Below are positions 58,056-64,000 of a DNA stretch of 64,000 bases, piece by piece. The stretch lies in the NCBI GenBank assembly GCA_029582265.1, contig CM055830.1:24722163-24786162 (forward strand). The letters are read 5' to 3'. The notes under the pieces are model-generated. The model was not told where the DNA came from and did not search any database. It saw only the letters and a list, made by a program, of their open reading frames with translations. The position numbers and the translations under genes are program-made. The number at the start of each line of letters is the position of its first letter. Position 1 is the first letter of the stretch. Origin of the DNA: Zoroaster sp. YZ-2022 (lineage: Eukaryota; Echinodermata; Asteroidea; Forcipulatida; Zoroasteridae).

Positions 58056-58432
58056 ATGCCTAGCACATGTGCTGTTGGTGGATGTACAAGAAGTGCCACC
58101 AAGAATCCAGAGGTTAGTTTTTCCGATTTCGCGGAACCTGCGGCTTCCAAGGAGTGGGTGAAGTTCGTGAACAATACACAAAGGATTTCACGTTGACAAA
58201 ATGGTCGTTGATTTGTACAGCCCATTTTACGGGCGACTGTAGAGATTCTTCCAGTCAAGTGAAAGAAAGTTTTGGTTTGGATACCAAATATCGCTTGAAG
58301 CAAGGCTCTGTTTCCAACTTTGAAAGCGCCAAATATCGAGAGAAGGCAAGTGAGTACGACTGGGAGTTCGTCACGAGTCCTCGTTTCAGTACACGCCGCT
58401 TTTTAATGCACTTTGCTGGGGAACACTCATGA
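58056..58432 (+). pseudogene. THAP-domain protein fragment with a frameshift
   Basis: ATG at 58056 opens MPSTCAVGGCTRSATKN, then EVSFSDFAEPAASKEWVKFV; the second frame continues KDFTLTKWSLICTAHFTGDC, then KYRLKQGSVSNFE to a stop at 58432. Together these form a THAP zinc finger (C2-CH: C5, C10, then C-x2-H in CTAHF) with the conserved Trp positions. The two parts are in different frames (break near 58165-58180), so it is a pseudogene unless the base is an error or a tiny intron is spliced. It is antisense to TRRAP inside its last intron. THAP domains occur in DNA-binding regulators and in P-element transposases. Confidence 0.75.
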
Positions 58433-58812
58433 CATGTGGGCATAAGCAGCGAATGCCAGTCCTTGATTGTACGTCACAACTACGATATGAATTATTCATG
58501 AGTTCGGGCTTTTATGAAACACGACTTTTCTAGATAGTGAAATGCTGATCAAAATGAATTTTTTTTTACATTAAGAAATTACTTTATTTGAATTTTAATC
58601 ATATAGAAGTAATCATTACACACTTCTTGTAAGCCTAACAGCATCAAAACACTGTAATATATTCCGTTGACGTCCTGCTTTAACTGTCAAATTAGAAGTC
58701 TTGATTTAGACCATTTCACTGTAATATGACAATGTTTAACAAAGCATTGGTTGTCAGCATTAAACCAATGACCAACATGTACTGATTGCAGAACACATTA
58801 TGAAATACTTAC

Positions 58813-58924
58813 TTTGTAGTCTAGTCATAATGGCATTAGATGCTTTATTGACTGTTGATATAAGTACATCACTATCCATATTAGATGGTTGATTCCCTTG
58901 GGCAGTTGTGTCATCTTGCTTTTG
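58813..58924 (-). CDS. TRRAP: TRRAP, penultimate exon
   Basis: Minus strand from 58924 (acceptor TTTCATAG) to 58813 (donor AAA|GTAAGTA). It starts in phase 0 and ends with one base of the next codon. It encodes QKQDDTTAQGNQPSNMDSD then VLISTVNKASNAIMTRLQ, the variable linker followed by the conserved helix before FATC in TRRAP. The linker is polar and probably flexible. Exon length 112 fits the reading frame on both sides exactly. Confidence 0.92.
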
Positions 58925-58932
58925 CTATGAAA

Positions 58933-59838
58933 CAACAACATGGCAGTAATATGAGTCAATAAGTAGTGTGCATTTAACGCCAATGGATATATATAGATCT
59001 TGTTTTCTTAGTATTATGATTGCTACTCATATCTGATCATACCTAGATTAAAGTAGATTGACTGGATCCAAGGATCTCTTAGGGCTTTGAACTGTCTATC
59101 GGTCATTGATTGGCAGATGTTGGCAATTTTAGGATATTTTGATAATTGATTATGCGAGCAAAACTGCTTCCAAGGGTATGCTTACTTTCTTTGAATCAAA
59201 ATATAGATTAAACCACAGACCTGCGAGGGTTTTAGCTCAATACAGAGTCTAAGTCATGAGAAAAATGTGAAAAAAACATTCACAATTTGTACAGAAAATA
59301 CTTGAAAAACCTTTTTGTAAATTTCCATATTTTTATGAGTGAGAACACTTCAGACAGAATATTTTGTTAGTATGATGTTACCTTAACTAACTTCACATCA
59401 AGTTAGATGTTGGATAATAATTCAGTTATATTATAATCAGGTAATTACACAATGTACCAATGTTGCATCTTCCCTTTAAGTCACATATGTACATAATTGT
59501 GAACTAAGCAAAGAAAGCTACATATGAGCTTTATATTTATTCAAAGCAATACAGATGGTAATTATCTTTCATTGTACCAAAAATATATAAAAATAGTTGC
59601 AGCTAAGGCCAAAAAAAAGCTGTCCAGTTTCGTTTTTTTTATTTTAATTTTTTTGGGGGGGGGGGGAATAATCTTTTTTGCCAACCAGTGAAATACGTGA
59701 TATACGTTTAGTGGAACCAGAGCAAAGTATGGAGGCTAAGAAAGGCTGCACAAATTGGGCAAACCTTCATAATTCTATGTGAAAAAGTTGGTTAAAACAC
59801 AGCACAGCAGGATTCCAATCGATCCAACAATTTTGGCT
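58933..59838. other. TRRAP intron, unassigned part
   Basis: AT-rich intron. Poly-T and poly-G runs at about 59630-59665. Nothing recognised. Confidence 0.4.
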
Positions 59839-60816
59839 TCAATAGACACAATCGGCGACCGGAGTCACGTGACTCATAGTGAGTATAAAATGTAAACAAA
59901 CCAAGCAAGCGACGCGCAGTGTATGAAAAAGCATGGCTTCTTCCGAGTGCTTCTGCTGTACAAGGCACATCATAGACGTTGCATTTGTTGGTTGGAACAA
60001 CGAGTTTAAGTTCTCTAAATCGATCGGAGATGTTCCCAATTTTAATTTCCAAACATTACGCACATTATCAGTGCGCGAAGAAGTTTTTATCCGGAACTAG
60101 GGCAAGGCTCAGCCACCACTCATTTTGGGGCGATCTTCAATGTTTGCTCAACTCTTTTATATAAAAATACACCACAGACTTAAAAAAACATGAAATTTTC
60201 AGAACTTTAGAAAAATTCAATGTTGAAAAACGTAACTACATTTTCCAGTCGGCAGCAAAGAACGTCAATGTCGCTTTTTGGGGACCTTCGTATTTTAACG
60301 TTTTCGACTTAGTGTTCAACCGAGTTTGCATCACTAAATGATCGATATCTTCACAATGGTCGCAGTTTAGTGGATGAAAATTACACATTAGATAGTTCAT
60401 TAGTTATTCCTCACCTCAGTAAAGTATCAATTTTTTATCTGAAGCGATGTGGATTAAACAGATTTTTTAATTTGCAGCTATCCAGAACCGGGAAAATCCG
60501 AAACCGGGAAAACGACTGTTAGTAAATACAGTAGAGTACATGTAGTACACCAGTCTCCTACGACTTTGACAAAGTCACAAAGCATTACGTGAATTCCAGA
60601 GCCTAAATTGCACAGAGATTCTAGAATGAATATAACATGATTTTGAACATTCAGTTTGCCTTCCCTTGCCATTCAGTTATCAGTGGGTCGTTGTTTTAAA
60701 ACCCTCCATGGAGCTCCCTATGTTTATACACAGCGCACTGCTGGTTTGTTGTTATTCTGTACCCACTATACATCACGTGACCACTACTAGCTTGGAGTCG
60801 CCGATTGTGTCTATTG
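59839..60816. mobile_element. Inverted-repeat element in a TRRAP intron
   Basis: CAATAGACACAATCGGCGAC at the left (59839) faces its exact complement ending at about 60816. Each end continues inward with a CACGTGAC word. A short plus-strand frame, 59933-60100 (MASSECFCCTRHIIDVAFVG...), starts inside the left end; about 55 residues, function unknown. No target duplication is clear. It is probably a DNA transposon derivative. Confidence 0.6.
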
Positions 60817-61077
60817 GACATCATTTTCTACACAGTCCAGTGCTTCTTCAACCAATCTAGGTATTCTTATTGACAAAACACTAGCGCACTATCCTTAGGA
60901 ATGCATGTGACGCACATGTGCACTGTGATACCACTGCAGTAATGGTGTAAAACAATCAATCAGAGGATTAATCTATCATATACAAACAACATCTCTCATA
61001 TATACATGTAATGTAAATACAAATATAAAGTATGACACTATTACTATCATCACAATAATATAACTGGTTTCTTTTAC

Positions 61078-61274
61078 CTTTTTGTCCCATGCAATCATTT
61101 CATCTCTTAATATAGCTCTTAGTAAGGCTGGTGTCTGGAAGGCTGGTTGAACAAAGCATCTAGCTGAAGCAATCATACATGCAGTCAGTATGCCATTAAC
61201 TCCTACTGTAGTAAGGAACTCAGTAATGTTTGGTGTCAGTCTGAAGGGTACTGGTCGATTAGCATCAAGTTCAC
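61078..61274 (-). CDS. TRRAP: TRRAP exon, pseudokinase C-lobe
   Basis: Minus strand from 61274 (acceptor ATGCTAG) to 61078 (donor AAG|GTAAAA). With G carried from the previous exon it encodes GELDANRPVPFRLTPNITEF then a segment containing ASARCFVQPAFQTP and ending LRAILRDEMIAWDKK. DANRPVPFRLTPNI is a signature of TRRAP/Tra1 where active PI3K-like kinases carry their activation segment; TRRAP lacks catalytic residues and is a scaffold. 197 bases, phase 1 in and phase 0 out. Confidence 0.93.
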
Positions 61275-61554
61275 CTAGCATAATCAATATCATTATGTCA
61301 ATATAGTCATTTAACTCATTGCTAATATATCACTGTTGTGCTTTTATGATGGTCAAGATATTTGTTTAGAAACCGTTCCATGAAAAGTTCATTTCAATGG
61401 GAGACTATTAAGATGCTGATGGTCTGTATGTTTGTTTGGGGCAAGAGATTTTCAATATGGGAACAAGACAAAGCATAAACATTTTATTCCAATCGTTTCC
61501 AAACTTTCACTATGAATACATTTTTATCTAATTAAAAGAAAGCTAAATATATAA

Positions 61555-62337
61555 GTGTAAGGACACAATACTGACCAACTTTCATGTTGCACAAAATGAT
61601 CTTGATTTTCTTAAATAATTTGACTATTTTGAACTTTTTTTTAATTTTAGATATTTGTATATATGTTTAAGAGACAAATAAAGATAAAATAAAGTGTGAA
61701 TACGTGTTGTGTCACTTTTAATTCACGTTTACAAACCGATTTTATTTCCAAAATGGCGTCTAAAAACGGGACATTAATTGAACAAATGTTCATCAAATCA
61801 AACACTTTACGTATCCCTTACTTATTTTCCTCACAATGTGCATATAACTTGAGTAACTTAATGAAGAAATAAACTGGCTCCTAAAAAAAAAAAAAAAAAA
61901 AAAAAAAGATTTCACGAACCTCAAAAATGATCGCTAAATCTGTGATCACATTAGTTACACATCGTGTCCGCCAAATCATACGATGTTAAAATGGCCAGAT
62001 ATTCTTTTTTTTTTACAAAACTCATCCTTACCAAACTAAGCCATTTTTTATTGGGAATAAGCTACATAATCATGGTGTAAACATTTTTTGCTTTGACTTT
62101 TATTGTTGGGTACTAGACTGAAAATTGGACACCATGTAACTTAATTTAACTTTCACACGCCAATCGAGAAAATACAACAGGGAGGAAAATCTACTTGGCA
62201 CATTATCTCTCCAATGCTATTTTCAAGTACTTACAAGGGTGTCCATTCTCATGACTTCCAAGTAAATTACAACTTTCCACCAATATTTTTCTTCACCCCG
62301 TGTCCCATTTTTGTCAGCCAGTATTGTGTCCTTACAC
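61555..62337. mobile_element. DNA transposon family M2, copy 2
   Basis: 783 bp, inverted ends GTGTAAGGACACAATACTG and complement, flanked by ATAA (61551-61554 and 62338-62341). It contains an A-run (about 61884-61907) absent from copy 1. It lies in the TRRAP intron 61275-63812. Confidence 0.85.
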
Positions 62338-62759
62338 ATAAACTTAGGTTTTGTGTATTAGTCCTTTCTCAAATACTGGGAATAAGTATACAAATATTGG
62401 CTGCCTTAGAGTTCAATGAGAGCATTTATTAAGCTAACATCTGGACTGTCCCATTTTCATGAGGCTTCATTACCCAGTAATTAAATAAATGCTCTCATTG
62501 GGCGAAAGAAGGGCACTCAATATTTGTTTTTTAACTGACACAGATTATTGTCATTTGATTTTTTTTTAATGCAATCTTATAATATAATAAAGATCTAGTT
62601 ATTTTATTTAATATACATATACTTCCTAGTGAGATACTTCATGCATGTGCGTATTGACAGCACACACATTCTTTGTAAGAGTTATTTACTATTTTACACA
62701 CGTTTTGCTATATGAATACTCTTCCTTGTATTATTTTATAATCTTTTGGAGTGAAGGTG
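62338..62759. other. TRRAP intron, unassigned spacer
   Basis: No repeat family or exon recognised, apart from a short inverted AATGAGAGCATTTATT / AATAAATGCTCTCATT pair (about 62414 and 62484). Confidence 0.4.
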
Positions 62760-63492
62760 AGATGGCAAAACTAGTGGATGGCACGTGATGTGTGTTCCAA
62801 CTTTCCAAGGATCTGTGTGTGAGTGAGTTTGTGTAGCATACGCTGTGTGGACCTGAGAACAAAAGATGTCCACAGAATGTAGGTACTTGATATGTTATGT
62901 GGACTTACACACGTCCACACAGTGTTTTCGTCAATCAGAAAATTTCAATTTTCTCAAAAAGGAAAAATTTTTCTAGGTAGGTTTTTTGTCTCAAAATGGA
63001 GTAGATTATGAAAAGGGAAAACTGAGACGAAATCCGCTCCAAAAACACTCTTCTGTGGAAATGGCAAGGGTTTTAAGAATTTCATATCATTAAGTACACG
63101 AGAACAAAAGAATGTCCACACAGGGTATGTCGCAAAAGACTGCATTCACTTTCGTTACCTTGTGGAGTCCTATAACAAAAGGGAAAGGCAAGAACAATTG
63201 GTCTCCACAAGGAATTTCTAAAGGACTCAGGTCTCCACAAGGAATTTTGTGTACAAACCCTATGGGAAATTATTAAGTACAGGAACAAAGGAAAGAACAA
63301 TAGAGGTCTCCACAAGGATGCAAAAATGAGAATGTGTGTGTGTGTGTGTGTGAACGTGTACATGGTTCCTTGTGGGGTCCAAAACACAATGGAACAATTG
63401 GACCCCACAAGGTAACTATAGAAAATCTTGTACCCCACAGGAGAATTCTAAGGAAAAGGGATAATAGAACGAACAAAGGAATACCCCACAAA

Positions 63493-63528
<36 letters not shown>

Positions 63529-63730
63529 CTTACACTGCAAACTGTCCGAGGACATATAACAAAGGGAATAATAGGTCCTCGGACGGCGGTTCTTTGTTCT
63601 TCGTTGTCCTCGGAAAACGGCGTGTACAAAACCAATGGAGATTGCTTCAAAAAGTTAGAGTCCAAACAATAGAGGAACAATAGAAGGTCCTCAGACGTCT
63701 TGAAATTCACGACTGTGTGTGTGTGTGTTA
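62760..63730. repeat. Degenerate GTCYCCACAAGG repeat cluster with (GT)n tracts
   Basis: Words such as GGTCTCCACAAGGAAT, GGACCCCACAAGGTAAC, TACCCCACAGGAGAATTC and GTCCACACAG recur about a dozen times, interspersed with GGGAAAGAACAATAGA-type words and (GT)n tracts at about 63334, 63497 and 63714. The spacing is irregular. Frames read through it are artefacts. Confidence 0.65.
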
Positions 63731-63812
63731 TATAACAAATGTCATTCTCATTCAATCAGGAACTACATTGGTATGGTTTGAGCAATGAACCTAGTCAATC
63801 TTGATATTTTAC

Positions 63813-63954
63813 CTGTTGCATCATCCATATCAAATCTGAAATAGAAGATAGAGAGAAGACCAGAATTTCTCTCTACTTGAATGATCTCTGGATTGAGGCG
63901 TGTCAGATGCATCACAAACTCAACCAATCCCAGCAAGGCAAGCTGTGTAGTAAA
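63813..63954 (-). CDS. TRRAP: TRRAP exon, upstream part of the PI3K-like domain
   Basis: Minus strand from 63954 (acceptor ATTATTTCAG) to 63813 (donor ACAG|GTAAAA). It encodes FTTQLALLGLVEFVMHL, then TRLNPEIIQVERNSG and FYFRFDMDDAT plus one base. YFRFD[I/M][N/D]DATG is typical of TRRAP. It starts in phase 0 and joins 61274 to make GGT (Gly). The rest of the gene, some 3,600 residues in known TRRAP proteins, lies beyond the window end on this strand. Confidence 0.92.
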
Positions 63955-64000
63955 CTGAAATAATAATAAAACAACAACAATAGTTTAGTTTATCAATTAG

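Larger units (their letters stand above)
57260..63954 (-). other. TRRAP: TRRAP gene, 3' part (four exons)
   Basis: The four exons total 561 bases (186 residues plus stop) and join in one frame. Introns are 57370-58812, 58925-61077 and 61275-63812. The introns contain a THAP pseudogene, an inverted-repeat element and a copy of transposon M2. The 3' end faces the RING gene's 3' end (convergent). Confidence 0.92.

Noticed and set aside
57724..58303. Minus-strand frames overlapping the THAP region
   Set aside because: Mutually overlapping shadows of the THAP coding strand and its GC-richer flank; no motif.
63273..63755. His/Thr-repeat frames near the window end
   Set aside because: Translations of (GT)n tracts.

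Overview
This is an AT-rich, repeat-dense stretch of animal (metazoan) nuclear DNA. Evidence for that: spliced genes with GT/AG introns of 1.4-12.6 kb, a recognisable TRRAP C-terminus, a RING-finger gene, LINE, tRNA-Leu-derived SINE, hAT-, mariner- and piggyBac-like elements, and Helentron-like elements with central tandem arrays. The style (many TACATGTA octamers, array-bearing Helentron-like elements) suggests a marine invertebrate such as a lancelet, hemichordate or bivalve, but the sequence alone does not fix the lineage. There are no prokaryotic features.

Host genes. (1) Plus strand, 24711-49624: a gene for a 137-residue membrane-anchored RING protein, in three phase-0 coding exons (24752-24904, 36799-36864, 49430-49624). 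They join in one clean reading frame across introns of about 11.9 and 12.6 kb. (2) Minus strand, 63954 down to 57260: the last four exons of TRRAP, the pseudokinase scaffold of SAGA and NuA4/TIP60 complexes. They encode the end of the PI3K-like domain and the FATC tail. The two genes converge, with about 7.6 kb between their stop codons. (3) A frameshifted THAP-domain coding region (58056-58432, plus strand) lies antisense in the last TRRAP intron.

Mobile DNA, left to right. 1-1024: 3' end of a LINE. 2026-7330: a minus-strand RTE-type LINE split by a hAT-like element (4811-7025), which itself carries a Helentron-like element (4907-6202). 8.9-11.7 kb: foldback DNA and two MITEs. 12.0-12.36 kb: second copy of the first LINE tail. 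12588-15805: large Helentron-like element with about 20 units of a 149-bp repeat. 16-20 kb: MITEs and a region with a recurring 16-mer. 21-22.2 kb: SINE plus another Helentron-like element. 22.5-23.9 kb: element with a 4-bp target duplication. RING intron 1 (24.9-36.8 kb): nested DNA transposons. RING intron 2 (36.9-49.4 kb): a 2.95-kb, 39-bp minisatellite, then a LINE split by a decayed hAT transposase. 49.6-57.2 kb: a perfect 96-bp-arm palindrome and a three-unit minisatellite. TRRAP introns: further MITEs and GT-rich repeats.

The main discovery candidate is TACATGTA. In three unrelated repeat families in this window, sister copies differ by TA versus TACATGTA at the same position. A Tc1-type cut-and-paste transposon with ends CA...TG leaves exactly TA-CA-TG-TA after excision. 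Much of the octamer (and its tandem TACATGTACATGTA forms) may therefore be a fossil record of excision events.
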